A stretch of DNA of 64,000 nucleotides, taken from NCBI GenBank assembly GCA_003999685.1, contig CP021220.1:2108001-2172000 (forward strand). Reading direction: 5' to 3'. A model generated the notes under the pieces. That model did no database searches, had not been told where the DNA came from, and was given only the letters and a program-made list of their open reading frames with translations. Below, piece after piece: positions 23,337-35,245 of this stretch. Source of the DNA: Taiwanofungus camphoratus. Lineage: Eukaryota; Basidiomycota; Agaricomycetes; Polyporales; Taiwanofungaceae. The translations under genes were made by a program, and so were the position numbers. Position 1 is the first letter of the stretch. Each line of letters starts with the position of its first letter.

Positions 23337-26300
23337 TCACGCTCGGCCAAGGACAGCAGACCTGTCTGACCCAGCAAGCAGACTATCAAATAGTCCTATG
23401 GCGGACTTCTCGTTGCGCAACTGAATCATGTAGATTATACCTGTTCGCTTACCCCGGTCGCTCAGCTCCACAGCCACGCCCGTCTTGCCTACTCGCTCAA
23501 CACCATCTGCCAGAATGATGGTCGAGATTAGCACAGTACTATCTTTGTTGTCCGCCTCCACCACTAGTTGCTTGATGTTCGTGGGAGATTCTCGATATAA
23601 CTTGAGCTTTGCAGCACCGAGAGACTTCCATTGGGCGTGATGTTGTTTCAGAAATACTTTGCACTTCATTTGTGCTGATACAGTAGAGGTAGTTGGACCT
23701 GTGTGGGGTGGCGTCTCTTCGACTGGTGACTCCGGAGGACTTGGCTCCTGGAACATTGAGTCCGCTGTGGAAACAAAACGTGAACCCATCTGAGCAGAAG
23801 GGAGGAATGGACGAGGCTGAGGTGCTTGCAATTGACTTGGCAGCGAATACACAGAGCTGGACGAGTTGGTCCGCGGCAGGAAGTTTGGCCGAGGAGGAGC
23901 AAGATCGCCTGGATACCCTGGCATGGGAGGCGCTGAGGCAATGGACATCTGATCAAACTGAGACGCTAGGGAGCGCGATGATGGACTTTTGCGGATACCT
24001 CCTGAATATGAGGGTTCAGAGGGTGGGCGCACAGGCGGCCGAGCGAAAGGAGCAGGGTGACCATTACCCATGGCTGATCTGGGATTCTCAGGTACACCGC
24101 TCGGAGGACCACCCATAAAGGGACCGGGTGCAGATCGACCGGGACCTTGAGGCGGACCTTGAGGAGGACTCATATAATCGCCGTCGGGAGGAGCTGATCT
24201 GAGGCTAGGTTCCCGATGAGGGATCATCTGCCCGGGGCTGAGTGGTTGCGGAGGTCCTTGACCAGGACGGAACGATCCTTGGGGCATCACTCGGCCAGGT
24301 CCAAACGCCTGTGAAGGCGCAACTTGACCCGGTCCATAGGATTGAGGAGGCATCACTTGACCTGGTTTAAACGAAGGACCGCGGACAAGCTGGCCTGGAG
24401 CAGGAGGTGGACCATGACCACCCTGCGGGCCATGTGCAGTGGACGAGGACCGCGGCGGATACATGGGATTTGCATGCCCAGGGGAACCATGGGGCATCTG
24501 AAGATCAGACTGGAGAGCAAGCCTCGCCATGCTATCCGCTAGAGACATGTCGCCTGAAGCAGCACTTGTGCGCGCCGATTGCACCATATTGGGTTCATTC
24601 GACCGGCGCGAGATGGCGCTGCTGGGTGACAGAGCACGAGAAGGAGGGCTCATGCTACCACTGGTGCGTGCGGAGGGTGCTTCTCCCGCCGACTGTGCCT
24701 GAGTCCGATCGAGCGGACTGAGAGGTGGCCTCGGGATGCCCTCTGCCGAGTGGATGGCAGGAACCGGCGGCGGGGGCGTTGCGTTTTTAGTTGACGGGAA
24801 GACTGGTGGATGTGATGAGTAAGAACTGGCTGAAAGGAGATATGATGAGTCTTACGAGCCGTGGCCGCGTCTATACACTCCCTGAACTCTGCAATCAGCT
24901 TATCCCGTAATCCAGGTGATCCTGCATGGAGTATAAGCGTCTCTTTACGCATGATAGTAACCGCCAGAGCCGTGGCTGACAACATCACTGCGTCAAGCAT
25001 CATTCAGGAAATTGGTAAGGGAAGATCACTTACTTGAGTCGTTGACAGGTGCCACCCGCAAGTGCTTACCGGCAAGCGGGGGGTACAGTAACCACATATC
25101 TGGACCATCAGGTCCGCCATGAGATCGCTCCCGGGGCGTCATCCTCTCGCAGACTAGAAGCAGGTCCGTGAGAATGAAGACATGGCCCCGGTCTTGCACT
25201 ACCTCCACGCCTGTTGATTTCGGGATGAGGCTGAGCACAACGTCCGCCGAGAACCGGAGCTCTCGGGAATAATGCAGAGTAGGCGGGGATATTTGAAGGC
25301 GGACTTGCTGTGCAAAGTAATAAGAGAAAACGCCGAGAAGGGTGAAAAACAGCACTGACCTTAGGGTTCATCGTGAAGATGTCAAGAGTGCGGTCCATGG
25401 AAAGACGCCTCTCCAGATCAGTGATAGGCATTGACAATGTCGACGTAGACACTCGGCCTTCAGAGGTCGGCGCTGTCTCTTCTGACTGCCGATCCCTTTG
25501 CTCATGACATGAGCATAACATTTGGCTGACGTGCATTCATACTTACCCACTCGACATACTGCCACTACCGCGTGCAGAGTCGCTAGTCCGCTGGGGCGGC
25601 GACATCTCATCGCCTATGCGTCTCTGGCTTTGGGATGTGCTATCTCGTGATCGCATGTCGATGACTACTTCATCTACCGTCTCTACCGGCGGCTTCTGTG
25701 CCTCAACTTGCGTTGCCGTCTGCGAAGCACCTACCTGCACTGTTGCGCGCCCGTCGAGCGTCGCCAGTAGTCGATCCAGCTTCTCTAACGCACCCGTCAG
25801 TAAGCGGTGGTCACTCCTTCCGGGCGTAGTGCTTTTCAGTAATCGGGTATACAATTTCCTGTAATATTTCAGTCTGCCTTTCGGAAGCACAAAAAGCTGG
25901 TCCAGTGTCCAGATGGGAGGCTCTGCCGGATGGGCAGGAGCACCAGGAGGGAGCGGTGGAGGGCTGGAAGAGGAGAACATAGCGAGGACAGTGCGGAGGC
26001 GAGGATTAGATTGGATGGGTTCCCAAGCGTCGAAACCGGAGCAATATTTAGTAGAGTAAACTGTATAAGGTGTCTCTAGGTCGTCGATCTAGACCGGATT
26101 CAGTGAACGATGAAGAGCAAGAGTCCGATCTGCTAACCCATCGCATGAGTAAGTCGCCGAGTGCCTTCGGCGAGGACGGATTGGTCCCAATGTCTTTCAA
26201 TTTCTACAAAACAACTTGTGACGAGAGAGTACAGTGTGTGACGCCACCAGCACGTACCGAAAGTAAGGTGCGATTAACCTTATAGATACCCTCGATACTT

Positions 26301-26866
26301 CGGAACATGGTATCCAACTCGGGCGGAGGTAAATTGGAACGAGACCATGCCGCAGCGACTTTCTATATGCAGAATTGGTAAGTGCGAAATGCACCGAATA
26401 ACACGCGAGACACGTACTCGAATTATACCAGTCAGTAAGTCTACGTATAGCTTTTCCGTGTCGATGAGATCAAGTAGTGGATTGGACTTCTTGGGTCGGC
26501 CATCCGCAGACGGCGACGGCGGGACAGAGGGGGAGACGGCACTATTAGGCGTAAGAGGCGCAGAACCAAGGGCTTGACGGGACGTGAGCATGCCCGTGTG
26601 AGGTGATTGTGCGAAGACTGAGCATTAGCAGACTGACCTGGATGGAAAGCGTGAAGCGATGCAGATACATCGATCTGTGGGAGGGGCCGGTTGGGGCCTT
26701 GCGCTATCTCAGGACTAGAGCCATGGACGATCTTAGGTGGAGGTGGTGGCGAAGTGGACCAATCATCATGGTGGGCTTCTGTTGGAGGTGGGGGAGGTAA
26801 TTTCTCGAGTTTGGCTGGTGGTGGGAGAGGTTTGGATGGGATAGCGAGGGCGGCATTGCCGTTCAT
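23337..26866 (-). CDS. Rho guanine-nucleotide exchange factor (DH domain, PH-like region)
   Basis: The N-terminus is Pro-rich (residues about 1-110, PLPPPAKLEKLPPPPP). The Dbl-homology domain starts at LLDLIDTEKLYVDLLTGIIR and continues over several exons through KVAAAWSRSNLPPPELDTM, KALGDLLMRW, YSTKYCSGFDAWEP, and LPKGRLKYYRKLYTRLLKST, the usual last helices. A PH-like region follows, including DRGHVFILTDLLLVCERM. A long Pro/Gly/Gln-rich linker (about 24600-23750) precedes a conserved-looking C-terminal block, QMKCKVFLKQHHAQWKSLGA to LLAGSDRSAVLGRA, which resembles a second PH/RanBP1-type fold. DH-PH proteins load GTP on Rho-type GTPases; which one here is unknown. The estimated length is about 950-1,000 residues. 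ATG 26866 was chosen. A pyrimidine tract with AG just upstream could be an intron end, so the true start may lie further upstream. Confidence 0.83.
24180..24480 (-). repeat. Pro/Gly/Gln-rich degenerate repeat within the RhoGEF gene
   Basis: The translated linker repeats a PGQ(V/M)xPxxS unit of about 10-12 residues at least five times (for example FKPGQVMPPQS, YGPGQVAPSQA, FGPGRVMPQGS, FRPGQGPPQPL). This is an imperfect tandem repeat inside an otherwise disordered linker. Confidence 0.7.
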
Positions 26867-27166
26867 GAGTGACAGTCCGCGCGACTGAAAAATCGTAAGT
26901 AAAGGAGTGTGAGGTGAGGATCAAAGGGAGAGGAAAAACAGGCCTAGACCACAGCGTAAACGAAGACGCTGGTCACTTTACATTCGTCGCGCGTGCCACC
27001 ATAGCCGACGGTCTCCGCCATGAACGTGCAGCCGACACGTGACCAGACGCGTACTCGTATCTGGATCCTCGCACATCGTCGCAGTCGTCCGTGATGATGT
27101 GAATTCCTTGCCAAACTCATATTCGACCGATTGTTTTCCTGCTTGTAGACTCGCAACACCGTGCCC
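26867..27166. other. Divergent promoter region
   Basis: About 300 bases separate the starts of the RhoGEF gene (-) and the next gene (+). I see no gene in this stretch. Confidence 0.5.
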
Positions 27167-28059
27167 ATGGCCTATCCTATCCAATGGTTGGATGCCACGT
27201 TCAACTCTCGTAAAAAAGCTGAGGACCTCCTTCGCCCTGACCTCGAGTCCGGCCTCATTAGCCAGCATGACTATCATCTCGCAACCACGTTCCTGCCAGG
27301 TTATCACCGTTATTGGCCCGTCCGTACCCCGTCTCGTGCTGTCATTTCACCTCATTGAATAATTCTCGGCTATCCAGTATAGTTACGCTGTCCTTGGCAG
27401 CGGCGGAGCTGCTGTCTACGGAATGTACGGCAGGAGGCCCCGTCTATCCTTCAATCGCACCACAGCGATTGCTACCGTAGCCGGATTCTTCGGAGCTGTC
27501 TATGGCCAGTTCCGCCGTGCCAAAGCACACTGGACGTTCACCAACCTCCTGAAGGATCCCGTCTCGTTCCATCAGGCCCTGGAGAACGTGAATCAGAGAA
27601 CTGGAGGTGTCCGCCCTCTATCGTGGACGCTGCAGCGAGCAAAAGAGATCGCGCAGAAAGAAGACATGCATGGAAATGTTCCTCGACCAGCTGACGACCC
27701 ATGGGTTTCAGACGGCGATCAGACTGCTGCCCCTGCCCCAAACACTCAAGCAGCTCCGCCATGTGCGTCATCTTCCATTTTCACATCTCCTGAGCTTACT
27801 GTTTTCATTCGTCGTGGATTAACTAGCACTAAATAATGCGCCGAAAGCAACAAGTCGCTGGGACGAGATCCGTGCTGCGAACGCGCGGAATGCTGGACAG
27901 TCGTCATCTTGGGATGTTCTGCGACAAAGTCATGAACGCGAACGTGTCCAAACGAACGCGCCTGCTGATGCTCCGTCGTCCCCTGAAACAGGTCGCGCTG
28001 CGGAGCAAGCACAGTTTGACGCGTTGTTGGAGACAGAGAGGCGGACAGCGAGTCGATGA
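27167..28059 (+). CDS. Hypothetical protein with two short hydrophobic segments
   Basis: I do not recognise the family. The frame starts MAYPIQWLDATFNSRKKAED and carries LPGYHRYWP into the next exon. That exon holds two Gly/Ala-rich hydrophobic segments, AVLGSGGAAVYGMYG and TAIATVAGFFGAVYGQF, separated by a short basic loop (RRPRLSFNR), so a membrane hairpin is likely. Next is RRAKAHWTFTNLLKDPVSFHQALENV, then a polar tail ending SWDVLRQSHERERV, QFDALLETERRTASR. Introns lie near 27327-27380, near 27763-27842 and possibly elsewhere. The paired glycine-rich segments and basic flanks resemble small mitochondrial inner-membrane or ER proteins, but that is only a guess. The codon pattern and splice sites support a real gene. 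Confidence 0.65.
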
Positions 28060-28389
28060 GGCCATCGTATGTGCGTGCAGATGAAAGTCTTTTTTTTAAA
28101 ATCCAAACAATTCTACCAACGCATTCTTACAAGACACAGAGTCGACGTCGGCAACTAGCATACATGTATATAATTACTTGTCGCGCAACAAACCTGCCTC
28201 ATCAGCCACTGCAACTTCGGACGGAGATCGAAATGGCATCTCGTCATACCCTAAGTGGAAGGACTGAGTTTAGATTCCTACGGAGTTCGATTACCCTGTG
28301 GTTTCGATCGTCAATGCGCCAACGATCAGCTCGTTCGTGACTGCGTTGTCTCACAGAAAAACCTACTTGTCCCCTGACTGGAACAGTGA
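28060..28389. other. Intergenic region
   Basis: About 330 bases lie between two plus-strand genes and presumably hold the promoter of the YjbQ-family gene. I see no other feature. Confidence 0.45.
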
Positions 28390-29340
28390 ATGGGCTGGCA
28401 AAAGACTTTCACGTTGGCTCGCCGTAGCAAGGGTTGCCACCTCGTGACGACTGAGATCCTCCAACACATACAGCCTGGTCTGAATGGTGTTCAGGTCGAC
28501 ATTTCTCCCTGATTTCTTCGTGATCTTTTGAGCTATCCAATGAGCAAGTCTCAATCGAAGGCTGACGAGATTCTCAACCGTTGCAGGTCGGGGTCCTCTA
28601 TCTGTTCATGTAGGTGTCTCCAGTGTGGAATCGACGAAGACATCGGCGCTAAAGTCTCCGAACAAATCGGATATGCCTGTGCAGCCAGCACACCTCTGCG
28701 GCATTGACGATCAACGAGAACTATGATCCAGGTCGGTGACGCCGGGTTTTGGAGTGCGCATCGTGAATTTACATAGCCCGATTGACTGCAGATGTCCGGA
28801 AAGGTATCATGCTCAGTGATGAAAGTTTGATTCGCGAAGCGTTGATGATGGCTGTCAGACATGGATATGGCCCTGGACAAAATCGTCCCTGAGAACCTCA
28901 ATTGGATCCATACAGATGAAGGACCAGAGTGAGCATCAGCTATATGGCTGCTCTCCGATGAGCATCATATCTGACACTACTGGTTCTGGCCGTTTTTTGA
29001 CAATCCCCACAGTGATTCGTGAGCAGAATCTGCGATGACTGTTACAATTTGCAGTCCTGACAAAATGGTCGTGTAATCCACTGAAAAAATTCCCCGTGTT
29101 GCTGTGTAGTGTTTCGCACACCAAGACCTCTCTAGTGGGCACTTCGCTTTGCATTCCCATAACAGACGGCCGATTGAATTTGGGCACCTGGCAAGGTAAC
29201 TTTCGTGTTATATTCAGCCTCGTGGTCCGCTGGCTCGATTGTTACATCCCAACTTCTTACTATCCCTCTGGACAGGCATCTATCTCACCGAGTTCAGATA
29301 CGCGCCGCATTCCAGACGAATCGTTGCCACCGTCCTGTGA
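28390..29340 (+). CDS. YjbQ/UPF0047 family protein
   Basis: Eight exons join exactly: 28390-28494, 28587-28609, 28685-28731, 28792-28803, 28859-28928, 29013-29018, 29110-29195 and 29276-29340. They total 414 nt, or 137 residues, the normal length of the family. The protein begins MGWQKTFTLARRSKGCHLVT. It carries FIQHTSAALTINENYDPDVR, then MDMALDKIVPE, HTDEGPDDSVSHTKTSL, IPITDGRLNLGTWQGIYL and the end RRIVATVL. These are the conserved blocks of UPF0047. Bacterial YjbQ has weak thiamine-phosphate synthase activity; the physiological role in fungi is unknown. Two exons are tiny (12 and 6 nt). The 6-nt exon supplies the second Asp and part of the Ser codon in EGPDDSVSH. Confidence 0.93.
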
Positions 29341-30561
29341 GTTTCTGTCCCTTACATGTGTGAGATTCATTCGCCTTATGTTCTTTGCAGGTCGTAACGT
29401 CGCCGCACGTCCTCCACGTGCATCTACGTCTTTTGGGGCCGTGTGTAAATCTGTACCAAGTGCAGGAGTTCGCTTCAGCGATTGCTGGAGCCCAATTTGT
29501 TCTCAACTCTCGCGAGAGTCCATCTTCATGTAAATTGGGCTGTAATGGACATGTTTTTTAGGAGGGGAGAGCGCAGCCCGTCGTGATCCAGATTTCCGAG
29601 AATATCGGGATCCAATACGAAAGTGCTCCTTTGCGAGGTGTGATTTGGCCCAAATGAAAGACTCGCCTGGAATTCGAGCCGAACCGCGGGTTGCTAGGTG
29701 GCCGGGTCGCGCAGAAACACGTTCGAGACACATAGGTCAGCCTCGAAACTGATCAGCTGGAATCTGACCTGCAACACCTCGCGGAAGGCGATCGTGGCAC
29801 GACACTTGTCGATACAATGCGGTGCTGCACGATAGACTGTGCACCCTCGGCCAAGATTAGAGCTCGAAGCTGTACATCCCGGGAGTGTGGAAGAATGGCG
29901 CATCGGAAGCGGCGCTCGGACATGTGATCCGAGCCATCTTGCATGCGCGCTTGGTGCTTTTTGTTTTCTCAAAGACCCCGAGCGGTACCTGAGCGTCCCG
30001 ATTGCAGCGAGGAGCATGTTTACTGGGTATGGTACGTGTCGTTTGAATCGGGCTGCGTGAGAAGCGAGCCGAGTGGGTTCGGTTGGACTGATGTGCGAGC
30101 AGGCGCTTGTCGGCGGTGTTGGTGGATGGCGGTGCTGCATCGAGAGCGTTGCGACGTCGCGTATAAAAGTAAATAATAAATGAATAGACACGATGAAAGT
30201 TCATCTGCGATCGATCGCAAATTCCGTCGTGAAGCTGGCAGAAAAGTATTCTGCACTTGAATCCGATACCGACGGGTTCTGAAGACCCCGCAGATTGCAA
30301 GACTTCTATTTGAAACCATTGATACGGACGTTAACATAAATTTAGGCACCTCCGCGCGCGCCTTCGTTCGCCTTGAACCTTGTCAGGACTTCTGATCTCC
30401 TCCAAATCCCAGACGATCCCCCCTCTGCTAGCGTGCCGTATAAGAGTGCCCGTCGGATCCGTTTTTTTCTTTTTCCAAAGCTGTGCTGTTGCCCTCAATT
30501 ATCCGTGTCAGCGACGTCCCCAATCGGTACTGTATCAGATCGCCGTAACACAAAGCCTCGC
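29341..30561. other. Intergenic region of about 1.2 kb without a recognised gene
   Basis: Several overlapping frames of 60-165 codons occur, mostly on the minus strand (for example about 29694-30191). They are rich in Arg, Ser, Pro and His, show no domain, and give no consistent splice pattern. I treat them as chance. The right part should hold the promoter of the Zn2Cys6 gene. Confidence 0.45.
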
Positions 30562-33467
30562 ATGCCCAAGGCCAGCACGTCTTCGGCCCGACCTGCTCTG
30601 CGGAGGAATCAGGTATCCGACTTTGCTTGCGCCCTTGTTCGCCGCGCTAACCGTCCTCTTTGATCCACAGGCCTGTCTCTCCTGTCGGAAGAGGAAACTC
30701 GTGAGTACGGTCATCACTCTACACCGTATGGGACCATCTCTCACCACACTCACTCAGAAATGTGATGCCGCACGTCCACACTGCGCGACCTGCGTAAAGT
30801 GAGTGCATCCCTGATAATTCGCCGGCCATGAGGGGCCTTGACGGATGTTCTGCAAAGGCAATGGCAGGCATTGATCAGTGTACCACCGCCGGTTGGATAT
30901 GCGTACGTGGATCCGTGTCCACCAGGCGTCCCTTGCCATTAACCTCCAATGCCTTTCCAGTCATCCCACGGAACCGCAATGTTCTTACGATCCAGTGGAG
31001 GGTCTTCCAATTGCACCCGATGTCGATCCGGTAGAGAAGATCAGAGTATTAGAGGAACAAATATGTACGTCATCGTCGGACGTGCGCCGCTGCCAGTATC
31101 CCTGAGGCTCTCGTCCTCGGCCTTCGTTAGCCCAATTGAAAAGCCAACTCAACGAGGCAAGAAGTTTTGTGTCACAACCTGCGTCCCCTACCCGCCGCTT
31201 TTTGTCCAACGGTCGAGGACTCAGTTCGATATCCACCTCAAGCAAGCATACACCCGATGCAAGCCCAACTGAGTGTGGGATCGTCCTCCCTCACGTTTCT
31301 CTGGACCCTGTCAACGGGAGCTCCTCAGGAAGCCCTGTCTCACAGTTCCGGGGCTCTAGCGGCAGCCCTGAAATGCGATACGCCAACGGTAGCCGCCCTG
31401 GGTCGGCGTCCGGCTTGCTTTATGCCGCTTGGGATCCTGATCTACCAGATCCTGACACGTTGAACCATTAGTGGGTCTTCTCACTTCAGTCTAGCGGTAC
31501 AGTCATAATAACCGGTTCCATGTAACAGCATAGACATTTTCTTCAGGTGTGATCCTTGTGGTTCACGAGTATTCCATCGTCCTTCCTTTCTTGCATCCAT
31601 GCATCTACACCCGCGAGACCCGAACTTCCCACATCCTGCCATACTACATGCCATAGTAAGTGCATCAGTCCCAATTTTGACACTTGTATTCATGTGTCGT
31701 GCGCTCAGTGCGCCTCTGCCTCCCGCTGGGCATCGAACGATGTCATAACCGAACCTAACGGCATGCGCCGGGACAAGTTTGCTGAACTACATGTCAACAG
31801 GACGCGACATTACGTCGACAAGACAATGGCGTCCGGACAGGACATCTTCCCCATCATACAAGCCTGCATGCTACTGTGTTGGTACTTCTACCAAGAAGGC
31901 CGGTGGGTGGAGGTCTGGATATTTGCAGGCTTCCAGACGCGCGTTGCTATACCCCTCCGCCTGAACTATCCTGGCACGTTCGCGTCACTAGGTGTGAACT
32001 CACCTGGGGCATACCTTCCGCCTCCCAAGGACTTCAAGGACCTCGAGTTGCGACGAAGAACATGGTGGATGACTATCATGTTCGACCGGATTGTGTCGGT
32101 CGGAGGATGGGTGCATGGCATGGACGAGCGGGACATAGGCACCGAGTTCCCAGTACGAGGCGTCGACTTTGCGGAAGAAGTGAGTGCAATCCTGCAGCGA
32201 ATTTCCGGCAACGTTCTCATCCAGTGAAAAGGCAAATGTATCCAGCAATCCACAAGATCTGTCTTTAAAAGGCGCATTTACACGACATTTGCCGCAATAT
32301 ACGGATTCGTTCATCCTCTTCCTCAAGTCTGTCATGTTGTTCGGTCGGGTTACGGACTACAATACGCGGAGTAGTCTGCGCGTGTCGAACCCGCCCACAA
32401 AGAGTCAAAACCCTTTCAGCCTAACCGGCTTTGGGGAGCTCGACAAGCTCGTCTGTCAGGATTTTCTTGAGAGCTTCCCGCAGTCTTATAAGCATCTCGG
32501 CCTGAGCGACGGCAGCGGCACACTCGATTCAGATTTGTACATGGCGCACGTCGTGCCTCATGCGTATGTATCTTCTCGAACCTTATTCTGTAAAGCTATG
32601 TTCACCCGGGCCCCCCTCTAGCGCTACAATCACTCTTCACAATGCGTACCTCAACTTCTCGGACCCCAGAAACGTGTCGACTTCTCGATGCCTCAGTGCC
32701 ACCAGAGCCATACTCGATGCTTACTATCACCTGTGCGGGACCTCGTTAGATACGACCCGTCTACATCCCTTCGTGACTGTGGGTGCTATGCGGTCCATCG
32801 TTAAAAAGTCACATCCTGATCAAAATCACGGCAGATCTGTTGGTACCTGGCCGCAGTGGTCCAGATACAGCTGTGCAAACACTCCATCGAGATTGGCGAT
32901 ACTGCGCAGGAATCGACAGTCTGGGGCGAGATCAATGCATTGCGGTCAGTCCAGCGAAGTATAGTTATGGCTCCGACTGGTGTTGAGTCTGCGTTGTCCC
33001 AGCTTTGCTATGTTGACGTACGGCGCCCGCTCTCCCATCGGCAGTGAGTGTTTCGCCCTGTCCTGGATGTGGGTGTGGCTAACACGTGCCGCGCTAGTCC
33101 GCCAAGAAATGCTGCTTCAGGGTCTCATGACGGAAATCGTCCGGATGACGTCCCAGATGCACCCGCTTGAGGTTTGTGTGCCTCTGTACCCCTTCTCCCA
33201 CGCGGGTGTCTTCTCGAAGGAAGCAGTCCTGCAGGGCCATGTAGGTGCTCCATTACCTGGTAGCCATCCCTTCGAGGAGCTATCTCCCCCGGCGCCTGGT
33301 GCGACTATGATATCTTCCTTGATGCATGGGCCCTCAACACTTGCTGGCTGGACCGCACGATATACAACTGTCTGAGATTCGTTCGGGGCTTGCAGCTAAG
33401 GGCCCTTTTTTCTTCCCGCCCTGTCGATTCCGTCCAACGTATGCTGGAGGATTTCGAGAGGACTTGA
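30562..33467 (+). CDS. Zn2Cys6 transcription factor with fungal-specific TF domain
   Basis: The start MPKASTSSARPALRRNQ leads after an intron into ACLSCRKRKL, then KCDAARPHCATCV, and after another intron NHPTEPQCSYDP. The six cysteines have the spacing C-x2-C-x6-C-x6-C-x2-C-x8-C, a Gal4-type DNA-binding domain. A linker and short coiled coil (EKIRVLEEQISQLKSQLNEA) follow. The middle-homology domain includes QDIFPIIQACMLLCWYFYQEGRW, LELRRRTWWMTIMFDRIVSV, LHPFVT and QLCKHSIEIGDTAQESTVWG. The last exon appears to read FLDAWALNTCWLDRTIYN to MLEDFERT, ending at 33467. Start and DNA-binding domain are firm. Internal exon borders and the C-terminal end are inferred. Target genes are unknown. The neighbours (YjbQ, Yth1) are housekeeping, so no cluster-specific role is suggested. 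Confidence 0.85.
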
Positions 33468-33708
33468 ACCGTCATCTTCGTCGGTCTGTATTTGCTTCGC
33501 CCTTAGCAAGGTCCCCACGTACGTGTAGCGCAATAATCTTCATGTAATACTATCTTGTTCCGTTGTACATGCTGTAGGAATGTAGTGATATGGTATGGCC
33601 TCATCGACTTCGGGACACTCCTTGACCGGAGTTTCAAATGCCAATGAACGCACATGCCCGACAAATACATAATGACTAGCTACACTCCATACCTTTTCCA
33701 TGATCGCA

Positions 33709-34774
33709 TCAACGCTTCTGCAACTTATTGCGGCAGTGATTAGCGTAGTGGCCTCTCTCTCCGCACTAACCATAGTCAGCACATAGCATTCATGTCATTG
33801 TGACTGGAAGTGTACCTTGAAGCACACGACATCCTCGATGTTCCTGCGGGGGCCAGGCGGACCCCCAGACCCTCCTAGCCCTGGCGCGTAATTGCCGGGG
33901 AAACCCCGGTCGAAATCTGCATACCTACCGTATCCCGGAGGGGGAGGACCCAAATCTCGAGTTGACGGCTGTGGGGGAGGTTCATATGCTTCCGCAGGTG
34001 GTAGACTTGGTTTTGGACTGTGTCAGGAGTCTTCAGAGGTAAAGCTCAGAATATTAGGAGACTAGAAACTCACTGGCCACGGGGACAGTCTGGTCCCATC
34101 GGACAAAATCCAGTTAAATATAGCTGACATGCCACCCGACGGACATGTTTGCGAGGACATGTCGGGCCTTACCAAATACACTTTTGGTGAATAGACGATC
34201 AAATGGAAAAGTAGGTGAATTGACTCACCGAGCTTGCAAAAACCTCTGTTGTAATCGGGACACTCAATACGGCGTTCTTTAGGGTGAGCGTACAAGCACT
34301 CGTCTCCGGCAGAGCAGTATCCATATTTCGCATACCACCAGCATTCCGGCATGCGCCTGAGGTTGTATTCGTGCAAAAACTCACAGGCATCGCCTTTCTT
34401 ACACAAGCCGCGCAGCCAATGCTTGCAAACAGTCGCCAATCGCTCACGCTCACGGGGATGTGTAGGCAGCTGCTTGGGGGGCTGGAAGTTCTGAGTGGAA
34501 GGAGTGGTATGTCTCAAGGGGCAGTGGAGGGGGCCAAGAGGACAACCAGCGGCGGTGAGAGAGAGACGACATATTTGGTCGTCTAGGTTGTCGTTGAATA
34601 GTAGCCAGGAAACGAGGTGCAACGAGAAAACTGACCTTTGTCAAGCTTGATACCGAGTTCGTTCTTGATGTACAACTCCTCGACGAAGTTATTTTGGTGA
34701 AATTGCGGGCGTATCAGATCCCTCAGTGTGGAGGGGCCAGCGAGAGGATTTGACACGGTCGAAGTAAGACTCAT
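33709..34774 (-). CDS. YTH1: Yth1/CPSF30, CCCH zinc-finger subunit of the cleavage and polyadenylation factor
   Basis: This encodes the mRNA 3'-end processing subunit that reads the polyadenylation signal. The start MSLTSTVSN at 34774 is followed by LRDLIRPQFHQNNFVEELYI. Successive CCCH fingers are visible: CPLGPLHCPLRH, VCKHWLRGLCKKGDACEFLH (finger 2), PECWWYAKYGYCSAGDECLYAH (finger 3), and IECPDYNRGFCKLG with later exons completing the remaining fingers. A Pro/Gly-rich linker (PPPQPSTRDLGPPPPGYG) precedes a C-terminal CCHC zinc knuckle, CFK-CGERGHYANHC, rejoined over an intron, and the stop at 33709. The terminal knuckle is typical of animal and basidiomycete CPSF30 and absent from yeast Yth1. 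An in-frame ATG at 34834 would add 20 residues. I prefer 34774. Confidence 0.93.
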
Positions 34775-35245
34775 CGTGGACGGCCAGAGTCGGTCTGTGG
34801 TGGTCGTCGCGGACAAGTGGCGTTTGCTAAGCAATCTAGATTGATAGACGCCCCACGGACGTTACCGAAGTAGACCCATAAATGGCATCTGAAATGGATT
34901 GCCGACTGAGGCACGGAAGAAAAAGGCACCCCAGTCGTCGCTCCAGGGTATTTATGGAAGGTGTTGACCGTCGATCCAGCTGCACGCGGATGTAAATTGC
35001 CAAATATGGACTGGCACGAGTTGCATTTTCTTCCGTTGCCTTCAATTGGCAAACCCCAGATTTCGACGCCATGTTGCCATCTTAGTGCGAATGCCAAATG
35101 ATATTTCCACATTTTCTCACTGACATCGTTTAGCTAGGCCAAACGAGACCCGTTATCTATTCCGGTATGGGCTCATTGAGCGACGTTCCCCCCTCACTCC
35201 ACGCCCTCTCTGGCACTAGGGAGAACCCCATCCGCAGTCGTTGAC
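34775..35245. other. Divergent intergenic region between YTH1 and the P450 gene
   Basis: About 470 bases hold both promoters. A short minus-strand frame overlaps but is unsupported. Confidence 0.5.

Noticed and set aside
29694-30349. Minus-strand frames up to 165 codons upstream of the Zn2Cys6 gene
   Set aside because: The composition is rich in Arg, Ser and His as expected by chance, with no recognised motif and competing frames on the other strand.
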